From CAVSKL01 sp963728475 [NCBI: Candidatus Eiseniibacteriota bacterium] (GTDB lineage: Bacteria > Eisenbacteria > RBG-16-71-46 > JABDJR01), in contig CAVSKL010000001.1 in assembly GCA_963728475.1 (NCBI GenBank), positions 1,054,001 through 1,118,000 on the forward strand: DNA of 64,000 bases. The letters are read 5' to 3'. A program made the translations under genes and the position numbers. How positions within the stretch are numbered: position 1 is the first letter of the stretch; every line of letters starts with the position of its first letter. Positions 26,597 through 35,603 of this stretch are shown here, piece after piece. The notes beneath the pieces were generated by a model. The model did no database searches, was not told the DNA's origin, and worked only from the letters and a program-made list of their open reading frames with translations.

Positions 26597-27811
26597 GTGC
26601 GAGCGCTGACCGAGCCCCTCATCCTGTCCGTCTCCGGCCGCGACCGCCCCGGCATCCTGGCCGAGCTGGCCGGCGCGCTCGCCGGCGCCGGAATCGAGAT
26701 CGTGGACATCGAGCAGGCCACCCTCCAGGACTTCCTCGCCCTCTCGTTCCTTCTCGACCTGGAAGGGGACGCCGAACGCGGCGGGAAGCTCCTGCGCGAG
26801 GTGATCCCCCGGGCGTCCGCCCTGGGGCTGGCCGTCGACGTCCGCCGCCTCACCGGCGACGCCGTGCGCATGCTGGCCGAGGCCGACCGGATGGTGGCGA
26901 CCCTGGTCTCCGACCGCGCCAGCACCAAAGCGGTGGCCGCCCTGGCCGCCGCCGCCGCCCGCCACCGGGCCAACATCGTCTCCATCCGGCGGTTGGCCGA
27001 GGAGGATCTCCGGGCCGCCGAGTACGTGCTCGACGTGACCCGGGTCCCCGACGTCAGCGCGCTCAAGGCCGACCTCCTCGCTCTGGGCGAGCGCCTGGAG
27101 GCGGACATCGCCCTGGCCCGCGAGGACGTCTATCGGAAGAGCAAGCGGGTGGTGGTGTTCGACATGGACTCGACCCTGGTGGCGGCGGAGGGGATCGATC
27201 TCTTGGCCCGCCGGGCGGGGGTGGAGGCCGAGGTCGCCGCGATCACCCGCGAGGCGATGGCGGGGAAGCTCGACTTCGAGAGCGCGCTCCGGCGGCGGGT
27301 GGCGCTCCTCCGGGGGCTCCCCGAGTCGGTCCTGGCCGAGGTCGAGGCGTCGCTTCCCCTCACCCCGGGGGCCGCGGAGGCGGTGGACGCGCTCAAGCGC
27401 CTGGGGTTCCGGCTGGGGCTGCTCTCGGGCGGCTTCACCTGTTTCACCGAGCCGCTCAGGCGGCGGCTCGGCATCGACTACGCGTTCGCCAACACGCTGG
27501 AGATCGAAGCCGGCGTCCTCACCGGGGGGCTCACGGGCCCGGTGCTCGACGCGGCCGGCAAGGCGGCGCGGCTGGCCGAGATCGCCTCCCGCGAGGGGGT
27601 GCCGTTGGACCAGGTGGTGGGGGTGGGGGACGGCGCCAACGACATTCCCATGCTCCAGGCCGCGGGCCTGGGGATCGCCTTCCGGGCCAAGGAAAGCACG
27701 CGCCGCTCCGCCGACGCCGCCATCCAGCGGAACGACCTGGCCGGGCTTCTCTATCTGCTGGGAGTGAGCGCCCGGGACCTGAAGCGGGTGCGCGGGGCCC
27801 CGGGGACCTGA
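26597..27811 (+). CDS. serB: Phosphoserine phosphatase with N-terminal ACT domains
   Basis: The 404-residue product starts at GTG 26597. Two ACT-like segments come first (ILSVSGRDRPGILAELAG at about residue 8, then a second near 95-180). The HAD phosphatase domain follows, with motif I FDMDST, the SerB-typical substrate loop (TREAMAGKLDFESALRRRV), motif II LLSGGF and motif IV GDGANDIPML. This is the long mycobacterial-type SerB. It removes phosphate from L-phosphoserine in the last step of serine synthesis; ACT domains commonly bind serine for feedback control. It is preceded by the duplicated palindrome-bearing repeat and followed 63 bp later by an SDR gene. Confidence 0.92.
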   Translation: MRALTEPLILSVSGRDRPGILAELAGALAGAGIEIVDIEQATLQDFLALSFLLDLEGDAERGGKLLREVIPRASALGLAVDVRRLTGDAVRMLAEADRMVATLVSDRASTKAVAALAAAAARHRANIVSIRRLAEEDLRAAEYVLDVTRVPDVSALKADLLALGERLEADIALAREDVYRKSKRVVVFDMDSTLVAAEGIDLLARRAGVEAEVAAITREAMAGKLDFESALRRRVALLRGLPESVLAEVEASLPLTPGAAEAVDALKRLGFRLGLLSGGFTCFTEPLRRRLGIDYAFANTLEIEAGVLTGGLTGPVLDAAGKAARLAEIASREGVPLDQVVGVGDGANDIPMLQAAGLGIAFRAKESTRRSADAAIQRNDLAGLLYLLGVSARDLKRVRGAPGT

Positions 27812-27874
27812 GCGCGACGCCGCGAGCGGCCGGCCGCCGCCCGGCGCAAACCACGTCAACGAAAGGGACCGACC

Positions 27875-28666
27875 ATGGATCTGGGACTCGAGGGCAAGGT
27901 GGCGATGGTGGCGGGGGCGTCGATGGGGATCGGCTACGCGATCGCCGAGGCGCTGGCCGCGGAGGGGGCGCGGGTGGTGATCGCGTCCCGCAACGAGGAG
28001 CGGATCGCCGAGGCCTCGGAGCGGATCCGCAAGGCCACCGGGGGGGAGGCGGCGCCCGTGGTCCTGGACGTGCGCGACCCCGACGCGGGCCTGCGGTTCG
28101 CGCAGGCGGCGCGCGACGCGTTCGGGCCGCCCTCGATCCTGGTCACCAATGCCGGGGGGCCGCCGCCGGGACCCTTCGAGCGATTCGAGGTGAAGGACGT
28201 GGAGGAGGCGGCCAACCTGAACTTCCTCTCCGCGGTGCGGCTCACCAAGGCGGTGCTCCCGGAGATGACGGCGGCGGGGTGGGGGCGAATCGTGCACATC
28301 ACCTCGTCCACCGTGCCCGAGCCGTCGGTGGGGCTCTTCCTGTCGTCGTCGGTGCGTCCGGCGGTGGCCGGTTTCTCCAAGGCGCTGGCCGGCGAGGTGG
28401 CGCGCCACGGGATCACCGTGAACGTGGTCTGTCCCGGGCTCATCTCCACCGACCGCCTCCGGGAGCTGGCGGAGCACCGGGCGGCCGAGGAGGGGGGGAC
28501 CGCGGAGGCGGCGTTCGAGGCCATGGGGGCGGTGGTCCCGGCGGGCCGGGTGGGCCGGCCCGAGGAACTGGCGGCGGCGGTGGCCTTTCTCTGCTCGGAG
28601 CCCGCGTCCTACGTGACCGGGATCGCGCTCCGGGTGGACGGAGGGAAGGTGGCGTCGCTCCTCTAG
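27875..28666 (+). CDS. SDR family oxidoreductase lacking the usual catalytic tyrosine
   Basis: The 263-residue Rossmann protein has the cofactor motif GASMGIG (14-20), ASRN at the end of strand 2, the NAGG motif and a catalytic-type Ser in HITSST. The position four residues before the active-site lysine (GFSK) is Ala instead of Tyr, and an Arg sits eight before the Lys. This NxxR/SxxR-type pattern occurs in a subgroup annotated as FabG-like reductases. The C-terminal segment (ASYVTGIALRVDGG) is standard. AAAGGGA precedes the ATG by 7 bp. The substrate is unknown, and reduced or altered catalysis is possible. Confidence 0.85.
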   Translation: MDLGLEGKVAMVAGASMGIGYAIAEALAAEGARVVIASRNEERIAEASERIRKATGGEAAPVVLDVRDPDAGLRFAQAARDAFGPPSILVTNAGGPPPGPFERFEVKDVEEAANLNFLSAVRLTKAVLPEMTAAGWGRIVHITSSTVPEPSVGLFLSSSVRPAVAGFSKALAGEVARHGITVNVVCPGLISTDRLRELAEHRAAEEGGTAEAAFEAMGAVVPAGRVGRPEELAAAVAFLCSEPASYVTGIALRVDGGKVASLL

Positions 28667-28829
28667 CCGGCCACGCCTGGCCTGGTCGCTAACCCATTGT
28701 TCAATATATAGTTACCCATTACGCTCCCCGCGGGTTGGAGTATCCTGCGCGAAGGATTTCGAGGAACATTCGAGGCCGCGGCGGGGTAGGAACCGGTGAC
28801 GCCGATCGCCGCCGGCCCGCCGATCCGGC

Positions 28830-28859
28830 TTGGGGGCGGACCCGGCGGTGTCCTATACT
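28830..28859 (+). promoter_or_regulatory. Candidate promoter for the Cys-rich secreted protein
   Basis: TTGGGG at 28830-28835 and TATACT at 28854-28859 are separated by 18 bp, about 75 bp upstream of the ATG. The CTATACTGG context also occurs upstream of the Tyr-rich gene at 17726, so this may be a favoured -10 form here. Confidence 0.45.
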
Positions 28860-28935
28860 GGCAGCCAGCCTCGTATCCGGAGCCGAAAGCGCACTCTTTG
28901 GGTCTTTTCAATCGCGTTTCGCAGGAGGATCTCCC

Positions 28936-29565
28936 ATGCGTCATTTCCGCCTTCTTCTCGCCGCCGGCCTCGCCTGCACCGTGATCGGCGCGGCCGCCGC
29001 CTATGCGTGCGGCAAGGACACCGCCTGTAATCAGAAAGCTTCCGTCCAGAAGGCCTCGGTCGAGCAGGCCTCCGCCGGGACCTGCACCGCGGGTTCCTGC
29101 GCCGGCCACGCCGCCATGAAGGCCTCCGCCGGCACCTGCGCCGGCCACGCCTCGTGCTCCGGCAAGGACATGGCCCAGTGCCCGTACTGCGAGTTCTCCA
29201 AGGAGCTGGGCGCGTCCGCGGCCAAGATCAGCTTCACCACCCACGACACCGACGACGGCGTGGTGCTGGTGTTCACCGCCCTCGACAAGAACGACGTGGT
29301 CACCGCCCAGGCGGTGGCGTCGAAGGCGTACGCGCTCATGAACGGCCCCGCCGAGTGCAGCTACAGCCGCGCGAACATGGAGAAGGAAGCCTGCGCGGGC
29401 TGCAAGCACGGCGTGGAGGCGTTCGCCGGAGCTACCGTCACCATCGAGAACACCGCCGACGGGGCCCGCGCCCAGGTGACGGCGAAGGGGAAGGCCGACG
29501 TCGAGGCCCTCCACGATTTCGTCAAGACCATGAAGACCCACGAGGAGGAAGCGGCGAAGGGTTGA
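28936..29565 (+). CDS. Secreted Cys-rich protein of unknown function
   Basis: The 209-residue product has a signal peptide (about residues 3-24) and then a Cys/Ala/Gly/Ser-rich segment (25-85). This segment holds repeated TCxxGSCAGH and TCAGHASC units and a CPYCEF pair. The remaining part (about 90-209) is a compact alpha/beta-looking domain with a CAGCKHG motif. The ATG follows CAGGAGG by 7 bp. A strong intrinsic terminator lies immediately after, so it is probably a monocistronic unit. The paired cysteines and interspersed histidines suggest metal binding or disulfide structure outside the cytoplasm. I do not recognise the family. Confidence 0.75.
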   Translation: MRHFRLLLAAGLACTVIGAAAAYACGKDTACNQKASVQKASVEQASAGTCTAGSCAGHAAMKASAGTCAGHASCSGKDMAQCPYCEFSKELGASAAKISFTTHDTDDGVVLVFTALDKNDVVTAQAVASKAYALMNGPAECSYSRANMEKEACAGCKHGVEAFAGATVTIENTADGARAQVTAKGKADVEALHDFVKTMKTHEEEAAKG

Positions 29566-29596
29566 TCCCCGCCCTTCCCGCCTCGATGAAGTTGAC

Positions 29597-29630
29597 GGCC
29601 CGGCGCCCCCGGGGGGGCGCCGGGCCTTTT
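29597..29630 (+). terminator. Intrinsic terminator after the Cys-rich protein gene
   Basis: GGCCCGGCGCCCCC (29597-29610) pairs perfectly with GGGGGCGCCGGGCC (29613-29626) and is followed by TTTT. In practice the loop would open a few pairs. It separates the gene from the M50 protease gene. Confidence 0.85.
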
Positions 29631-29649
29631 CGTGGATCCCGGTAGCCCG

Positions 29650-30447
29650 ATGAAATTCCTGATCCGGTCCTGGCCGCTCAACCTCCTGCTCTTCCTCCTC
29701 ACCTGCGTGAGCACGGTGCTGGTGGGCGGGGCGGCTTACGGGGCGGTGCTGATGGCCACCCTCGTCTTCCACGAGATGGGCCACTACCTGCAGGCCCGGC
29801 GCTACCGGGTGCCCGCCACCCTCCCCTACTTCATTCCCCTTCCGTTCAGCATCTTCGGCACCCTGGGCGCGGTGATCCGGATGAACAACGTGGGGGCCGA
29901 CCGCAAGACCCTGTTCGACATCGGGGTCACCGGTCCCCTGGCCGGCCTGGTGATCGCCATTCCCGCCACCTGGTGGGGGCTGGCCCACTCCCGGGTGGTT
30001 CCGGTGGCCGGCATGGGCCGGGGGGTGCTCCAGCTCGGCGACTCGCTCTTCTTCAAGGGAATCTCGCGGCTGGCGGTGGGGCCGCTTCCGGCGGGCTCGG
30101 ACATCGTGCTCCACCCGGTGGCGTTCGCGGGGTGGGCGGGGCTCTTCGTGACCGCGCTGAACCTGCTCCCGGTGGGGCAGCTCGACGGCGGCCACGTGAT
30201 CTATGCGCTCCTCGGGAAGAAGAGCTATCCGGTGGCGCTGGCGGCGGCGGCGGCGTTCGTGCTGATCGCGATCTTCGTGAACTGGGCGTGGACGCTGATG
30301 GTGCTGATCGTGTTCCTGATCGGGCTTCGCCACCCGCCCACCGCGGACGACCATGTGCCTCTGGGGCGCGCGCGCCGGTGGCTGGGGGTGGCGTCCCTGA
30401 TCTTCTTCGTCCTCTCGTTCACCCCGGACCCGCTCAAGATCCACTAG
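29650..30447 (+). CDS. Site-2 protease family (M50) intramembrane metalloprotease
   Basis: The 265-residue membrane protein has the zinc motif HEMGH (His41, Glu42, His45) in a hydrophobic helix. The second M50 motif LNLLPVGQLDGGH lies near residue 180, where the Asp is the third ligand. Five to six hydrophobic segments fit the minimal S2P core, with no PDZ domain inserted. The ATG at 29650 was preferred over a GTG at 29632 because that GTG sits in the tail of the preceding terminator. Such proteases cut membrane-bound regulators or signal peptides; the target is not shown by the context. Confidence 0.88.
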   Translation: MKFLIRSWPLNLLLFLLTCVSTVLVGGAAYGAVLMATLVFHEMGHYLQARRYRVPATLPYFIPLPFSIFGTLGAVIRMNNVGADRKTLFDIGVTGPLAGLVIAIPATWWGLAHSRVVPVAGMGRGVLQLGDSLFFKGISRLAVGPLPAGSDIVLHPVAFAGWAGLFVTALNLLPVGQLDGGHVIYALLGKKSYPVALAAAAAFVLIAIFVNWAWTLMVLIVFLIGLRHPPTADDHVPLGRARRWLGVASLIFFVLSFTPDPLKIH

Positions 30448-30519
30448 GAGCCGGTGGAAAGACCGGTCCCGGTCCCGCGCCGTGGGAACGAGCCGGGTGG
30501 GCGGCGCCCATGGCGCGGT

Positions 30520-33084
30520 TCAGGCCGCCTTGTCCCGCGGACCGCCCTTGGCGAGCCAGGACTGGAAGACGGTCTCCACGTGCCCGTCCCGGGGGAAGAC
30601 CTTCTGCTCGAGCATCAGCCGCGCATCGGGGTGCCGCCGGCGCCACGCGTCGGTCAGACGGGCGGGTAGCCCCTCGGGGTTCCGGTCCACCTCCGGGGAG
30701 AGGACCACGAACACCCCCGGACGGATCTCGCCCATCAGGTCCACGTCGCGCTTGGTGCTCAGGATGAACTCGCGGAGGGTGCCGTCGGGCACCTCCACCG
30801 CTTCCGGCGCCAGCTGGAACCGGGTGAGACCGAAGGCATGGCCGTAGCGGCGGGAGCGGAGCCACTCCTGATGGACCAGCGCCTCCAGCTCGCGGCCCCC
30901 GGCGACCTCGTGGGTGCGCGGCACCGCCATCTGGGATTCCAGGCGCGGCGCCTTGGCCGGATCGAGGGAGGGGGAGCAGAGTTCGGCGATCCGGAGCACG
31001 GTCTCGAGCAGGACCTGGGCCGGGACCTGGGCCGGGGAACCGGTGGCTTCGCCGGGGGCGAAGAAGAGCAGCAGCACCCCCTCGCCGTCGCTGGAGGCCA
31101 CGCCCACGTAGGGAGCGGGCCCCTTGGGAGACTTGGGGTCCCAGCCGGGGTCCGAGGCCCCGCCGGCGACCGCGCCGCGGTCGCGCACCCACTCCGCCAG
31201 GAGATCCAGGCTGGAGCGGACCTGGGTCAGGATCTGCACCGCGCGCTCGCTGTGAGGTTCGCTGGTGACCGGGCGCGCGTTATGGGGCGGCACCCATACC
31301 GCCACCTCGCCGGCCAGGAGGCTCACCGCCAGGTCCAGCGCGCTCCGGGTGCGCTGCACCGGAGGGAGCGCGGCCAGCTGCGGAACCTGGTCGGCGACCC
31401 GCATCTTGAGCTGGTAGAGGAGTTCCTGGGCGTCCACCCCTTCCTCGACCCGGACCATCCGGCCCAGGTGCACCGCGACCTCCTTCAGCAGGGCCACGGT
31501 GGCGTCGGCGCCGTCCTCGCCCAGGCGCACGTTCTCGAGGACGATCAGCGCGTGGGGATGGCTGCCCACGATGGGAAGGCACACCATGGCCGCCCGCCGG
31601 TCGCCGTCCGCCTCGGTCACCTCCAGGACGCGGGGCTCGCCCTGGCGCACCGACCAACCCAGGAATCCTTTGTCCAGGGGCTGGGAGCGCGGGTGCCAGG
31701 TGGCCACGCCGCGGGGCGGGGTCATGAGCTCCAGCCGCCGCCCCAGGGGATCCACCACGAAGAAGTGCATGAAGTCGGCGTCCACCGCGTTGGCCACCGC
31801 GTCTCCCACCGAGCGCAACCGCACCGGGAGGCTCTCCTGGAGCGCCAAAAGCCGGTCCGTCTGCCGAAGGAGCGCGGCGCGTTTCTGCGAGATCTCGAGC
31901 CGGCGGAGGTCCACCGCCTTCAGCACCGCCGCCGAGGCTTCCTTGGCGAAGCGGGTGAGGAGCGCCAGCGACTTCTCGTCCAGGGTGACCGACTCCGACT
32001 CCACGTTCACGTTGAGGACGCCGATGGGGGCGCCCTCGCTCAGGACCGGCACGCACGCCGCTTCGCGGAGCGCGGGCCGCGAGCGCAATTCCTCCGCGCC
32101 GTTCATCCTCCCCCGCACCAGTTGCGGCTTGGCCGAGGCGAACACCCGGCCGGCGATTCCCTCGCCGATCTTGCGCCGGGTGGAGGCCACGATCTCCGGC
32201 GGCAACCCCTCGGCCACCGCGATCCGGAGATGCACCCCGTCCTCGTCGAGGAGCATGAGGCTCCCGCTCTGGGCGTGGGTGGCGCGGACGGCCAGACGGA
32301 GAATGTCAGAAAGCATCTGATCGCTGCGGGCGTCGAGCGCGATCGCGCCCAGCCGTTCCCCCAGGTCCCCGCCGAGAAGGGTGCCCGGGTCGAAGCCGGC
32401 CGGGACCTCTTCCGGCGCCACCGCGGCGTCGACCGGCGGTGCGGCCTCCGGTCCGGGGTCCGCGAGGATCGCCTCCGGCCGGCACGGCCCGGACTCCACC
32501 GGGGGGCTCGTCTCCGGACGTGGCTCGGGCTCCGCCGGCGGCGATGCCTCGGCCGGGGGCTCCGTGTCAGCCGGTTCGAGCAGGCGCTCCTCCCCCCGGG
32601 AGGAGTGGCGTACCACGTCGGTCAGCACGGGCCAGGTCTCGCGTTCCCTCTCCGGGCCCGTCCACATGCCGTCGTCGAGCGGATTGATGTCGAGGAAGGC
32701 GTCGGCGGACGGCTCCTGGTCGGGGGGGGCGATCCCGGAGATGCCGAGCTTCTGGAGCACGTCCTCGAGGGGCGTCACCTCCACCGAGGTCTCCTCCAGC
32801 ATCTCCCGGATGGTGGCGAGAAGGCTGGCGGGGCGGTTGCCCACGATCACCCGGTCGCAGGACAGGAGCGAAAGCCGGTTGGCCACGTCCAGCACCGGGA
32901 TCTGAAGGATCTCCGCCATGCGCACCGCGTAGGAGTCGTGGACCTGGCTCACCACCAGGGTCACGTCCCAGTCGGGGAGCTGGGTGTAGTGGCTGAAGAC
33001 GTCGAGCGCCTCGTCGGGGAGTTCCACCAGCCCGACGTTCCGCTTGGAGCCGGAAAGCCCGTGGGTATCCGCTTGATCTGCCAT
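30520..33084 (-). CDS. GAF-domain signalling protein with degenerate GGDEF-like C-terminus
   Basis: The start at 33084 gives 854 residues. Residues about 10-110 look like a Rossmann-type module (VDVTLVVSQVHDSYAVRMAE style). A Pro/Glu-rich linker (about 150-260) follows, then a GAF domain (about 270-420, GSLMLLDEDG and GIAGRVFA) and a second, more divergent GAF-like region (about 440-580). The last 130 residues have the outline of a GGDEF domain (HAFGLTRFQL, KRDVDLMGEIRPGVFVVL) but no GG[D/E]EF motif, so cyclase activity is unlikely. The frame stays open upstream without domains. It is divergent from the HAD-IG gene. The output partner is unknown. Confidence 0.75.
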   Translation of the reverse strand: MADQADTHGLSGSKRNVGLVELPDEALDVFSHYTQLPDWDVTLVVSQVHDSYAVRMAEILQIPVLDVANRLSLLSCDRVIVGNRPASLLATIREMLEETSVEVTPLEDVLQKLGISGIAPPDQEPSADAFLDINPLDDGMWTGPERERETWPVLTDVVRHSSRGEERLLEPADTEPPAEASPPAEPEPRPETSPPVESGPCRPEAILADPGPEAAPPVDAAVAPEEVPAGFDPGTLLGGDLGERLGAIALDARSDQMLSDILRLAVRATHAQSGSLMLLDEDGVHLRIAVAEGLPPEIVASTRRKIGEGIAGRVFASAKPQLVRGRMNGAEELRSRPALREAACVPVLSEGAPIGVLNVNVESESVTLDEKSLALLTRFAKEASAAVLKAVDLRRLEISQKRAALLRQTDRLLALQESLPVRLRSVGDAVANAVDADFMHFFVVDPLGRRLELMTPPRGVATWHPRSQPLDKGFLGWSVRQGEPRVLEVTEADGDRRAAMVCLPIVGSHPHALIVLENVRLGEDGADATVALLKEVAVHLGRMVRVEEGVDAQELLYQLKMRVADQVPQLAALPPVQRTRSALDLAVSLLAGEVAVWVPPHNARPVTSEPHSERAVQILTQVRSSLDLLAEWVRDRGAVAGGASDPGWDPKSPKGPAPYVGVASSDGEGVLLLFFAPGEATGSPAQVPAQVLLETVLRIAELCSPSLDPAKAPRLESQMAVPRTHEVAGGRELEALVHQEWLRSRRYGHAFGLTRFQLAPEAVEVPDGTLREFILSTKRDVDLMGEIRPGVFVVLSPEVDRNPEGLPARLTDAWRRRHPDARLMLEQKVFPRDGHVETVFQSWLAKGGPRDKAA

Positions 33085-33298
33085 GTGTTGCCTGCTGGAA
33101 GGGGCCCTCTCCAAAGCGAGGAGGGGACGTTTCCTCGCTCTCCTCATATACTTATCGGTCGCGTCCGCGGCCGGGTTTCGCGATTTATGTGTCGTGGGGC
33201 CCGGTTGATGCCGATCGCAGGATCGCGGTCCGGGGCGGGGCCACCGGGACCCCGCCGGACCCTCCCCGAAACGTAAGTGATTGTGAGAAAATGTCTTG

Positions 33299-34759
33299 AT
33301 GACTGAAATGAAGGCACCGAACCGGGTCTCGGCGGAATCCCGCCTGGCCCCGGAGCACCGCATCTACGTGAACCGGAACCTGCGGATGGGAAGCCTGCGC
33401 GCCATCGGCTTCGACCTGGACCACACCCTGGCCCACTATCGCGGTCCGGCGGTGGAGGAACTGGCCTACAGCCTGACCCGCAAGCGTCTGGTGGAGCGTT
33501 ACGGGTATCCGGCCGCGCTCCTCGACGTCCCTTACGACCGCCGCTTCGTGATCCGGGGCCTGGTCATCGACAAGCGTCGCGGCAACATCCTCAAGATGGA
33601 CTACCACAACTACGTGGCCCGGGGATTCCACGGCCTCCGGCAGCTGCGCGCCGACGAGCGCAAGACCACCTACCGGTCGCGGCGGGTGCGGCTCTCGAGC
33701 GACGCCTATGTGACCGTGGACACCCTCTTCCATCTCCCCGAGGTCTACCTGTACGTGGTGCTGGTGGACCTGGCCGAGAAGGCGCCGGGCCGAAAAACGC
33801 GCCGCGGGTTCACCAAGATCTACGAGGATGTGCGCGAGGCGATCGACTCCGTCCACGGGGACGGATCGTTGAAGCGGGAGATCCTGGGGAACCTGGACCG
33901 CTTCATCCGCAAGGACCCGCGCCTGGCCCAGACCCTGGAGGAGTTCCGGCGGGTGGGGAAGAAGCTCTTCCTGCTGACCAACTCCGAGTACTACTACACC
34001 GCGTCGCTCCTGGAGTATCTGCTGGCGAACGGGGACGAGCCCCGCGACTGGCGCTCCATGTTCGACCTCATCGTGGTGGACGCGGGCAAGCCCGCATTCT
34101 TCACCGATCTGGACCGCGGGTGGAAGGAGGGGAGCGCCGATCCGCCGTCCCCCACGCCCATCTTCCACGGTGGGAGCGCGCGGCTTCTGGAGGCGGAGCT
34201 GGGGTACAGCGGAGACCAGATCCTCTACTTCGGCGACCACACCTACGGCGACATCCTGCGCAGCAAGAAGAACCTGAGCTGGCGGACCGCGATGGTGGTG
34301 GAGGAGCTGAAATTCGAGATGGAGACCACCCACCGGCTGACTCCCCAGCTCGACGAGCTCAATCACTGGAAGGCGCTCCGGGGGGTGCTGGAGTCCGATG
34401 TCTCCGCGCTGGAGCTGGAGATCCGGAAGCTGGAGCGCAAGCTCGAGCACCACGTCGAGGACGAGGCGTCGGCCAAGCTGCGCCGCCGGCTGGAGGGGCT
34501 GAACGTTCGTCTCAAGGAGCGAGGGGTCGAGCTCAAGGACGTGAAGCGGATGACCTCGGACCTGGGGGAGGCGGTCAACAAGAGCTACAACCCGTTCTGG
34601 GGGCCGCTATTCCGCGAGGGGCAGGAGACCAGCCGGTTCGGGCACCAGGTCAAGGACTTCGCCTGCCTCTACATGACCCGGGTCAGCAACTTCCTCCACT
34701 ACGACTCCAACCACTACTTCCGTTCGGCGCTGGACCGGATGGCGCACGAGCTGGATTAG
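33299..34759 (+). CDS. HAD-IG family 5'-nucleotidase
   Basis: The 486-residue product carries the HAD nucleophile motif GFDLDHTL (Asp39, Asp41), LFLLTNSEYYY as motif II, a DAGKPAFF segment and YFGDHTYGDIL as the acidic motif IV. A coiled-coil-like helical region (about 365-430) precedes the end. This is the large HAD-IG (cytosolic purine 5'-nucleotidase-like) family, expected to dephosphorylate IMP or GMP-type nucleotides. An upstream TTG (33296) is directly adjacent to the chosen ATG. The gene is divergent from the GAF protein and converges with the small secreted protein gene at 34784. Confidence 0.9.
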   Translation: MTEMKAPNRVSAESRLAPEHRIYVNRNLRMGSLRAIGFDLDHTLAHYRGPAVEELAYSLTRKRLVERYGYPAALLDVPYDRRFVIRGLVIDKRRGNILKMDYHNYVARGFHGLRQLRADERKTTYRSRRVRLSSDAYVTVDTLFHLPEVYLYVVLVDLAEKAPGRKTRRGFTKIYEDVREAIDSVHGDGSLKREILGNLDRFIRKDPRLAQTLEEFRRVGKKLFLLTNSEYYYTASLLEYLLANGDEPRDWRSMFDLIVVDAGKPAFFTDLDRGWKEGSADPPSPTPIFHGGSARLLEAELGYSGDQILYFGDHTYGDILRSKKNLSWRTAMVVEELKFEMETTHRLTPQLDELNHWKALRGVLESDVSALELEIRKLERKLEHHVEDEASAKLRRRLEGLNVRLKERGVELKDVKRMTSDLGEAVNKSYNPFWGPLFREGQETSRFGHQVKDFACLYMTRVSNFLHYDSNHYFRSALDRMAHELD

Positions 34760-34783
34760 CCGGCGGAACGGCTCGCGCGCGGC

Positions 34784-35353
34784 TCAGCGCCGGCGGCGGG
34801 TCGCGGGCTCTCCGGCCGAGGCGGTCGCGGGGGACCCGGCCTCGGCGAACGGGACCGCCGCCGACCACACCGGGCGCGCCCCCACGATCTCACCGGCGCC
34901 GTTCACCACCGCCACGTAGTCCTTGCCGCGGATGCGCCCCTCGTCGGCGTGGAGGACCAGCGCCCCGTTGGAGCCGAGTTCCACCGGCTGCAGCACCGCC
35001 GAGGCGCGCAGAAACCTGCCCAGATCCGGATCGGTGCCGGCATGGAGCCATCGGGACCGGTCGGGGGCGCGGCGGAGGAGCTCGGCCAGCTCGTGGGCAT
35101 GGGCGCGGTCGGGGAGATAGACCGCGTAGAGCGCGGTGTCGCCGCGGGCGAAGGTGGTGAGCCGTCCGCTCAGGTCGGCCAGGAGGAGGGCGTCCCCGCC
35201 GCCCGACCGGCCGCCGATCTCGGGGGGAACGTGGCGGAAGAGGACGGCGGGGGCCCCGGGCTCCCATCGCACGCGCTCCTGAGCCAGAACGGCCCCGGCG
35301 GCCAGGGCCAGCGAGGCGATCGAGATGATCAGGATTTTCAGGACGGCGCGCAT
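34784..35353 (-). CDS. Secreted hypothetical protein
   Basis: The 189-residue product has a clear signal peptide (residues 4-24, cleavage likely after LAQ). The rest is a soluble domain with no membrane segment and no motif I can assign. A GGGGGAG ribosome site lies 5 bp before the ATG. The C-terminus is basic and low in complexity (ATRRRR). It faces the HAD-IG gene tail to tail with 24 bp between and lies downstream of an SDR gene on the same strand (250-bp gap). Confidence 0.7.
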   Translation of the reverse strand: MRAVLKILIISIASLALAAGAVLAQERVRWEPGAPAVLFRHVPPEIGGRSGGGDALLLADLSGRLTTFARGDTALYAVYLPDRAHAHELAELLRRAPDRSRWLHAGTDPDLGRFLRASAVLQPVELGSNGALVLHADEGRIRGKDYVAVVNGAGEIVGARPVWSAAVPFAEAGSPATASAGEPATRRRR

Positions 35354-35603
35354 GGCTCTCCCCCCGGTGTCCAGGACGTGGTCCTCGCCATGCCCAGGCC
35401 TTACGCATGAACGGTGCCAACGGCGATGTGCTTGCCGGACTGCAACTTCGGTTCTACGGCGCCGGGGCGGGACCGGTTACCAAGGTACCGGAGTGGCGAC
35501 TTTCTGCCCGGCAGGGCACGATTCGCCGCCGGGCGCACGGTCCCTCCCGGAACCCGTCCGGAGTCCGCCCGGCCGGTTCGGGGAGCGTCCCCCGTCCGGA
35601 ACC

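Noticed and set aside
29632-29649. GTG start for the M50 protease
   Set aside because: It lies in the tail of the preceding terminator; ATG 29650 gives the normal N-terminus.
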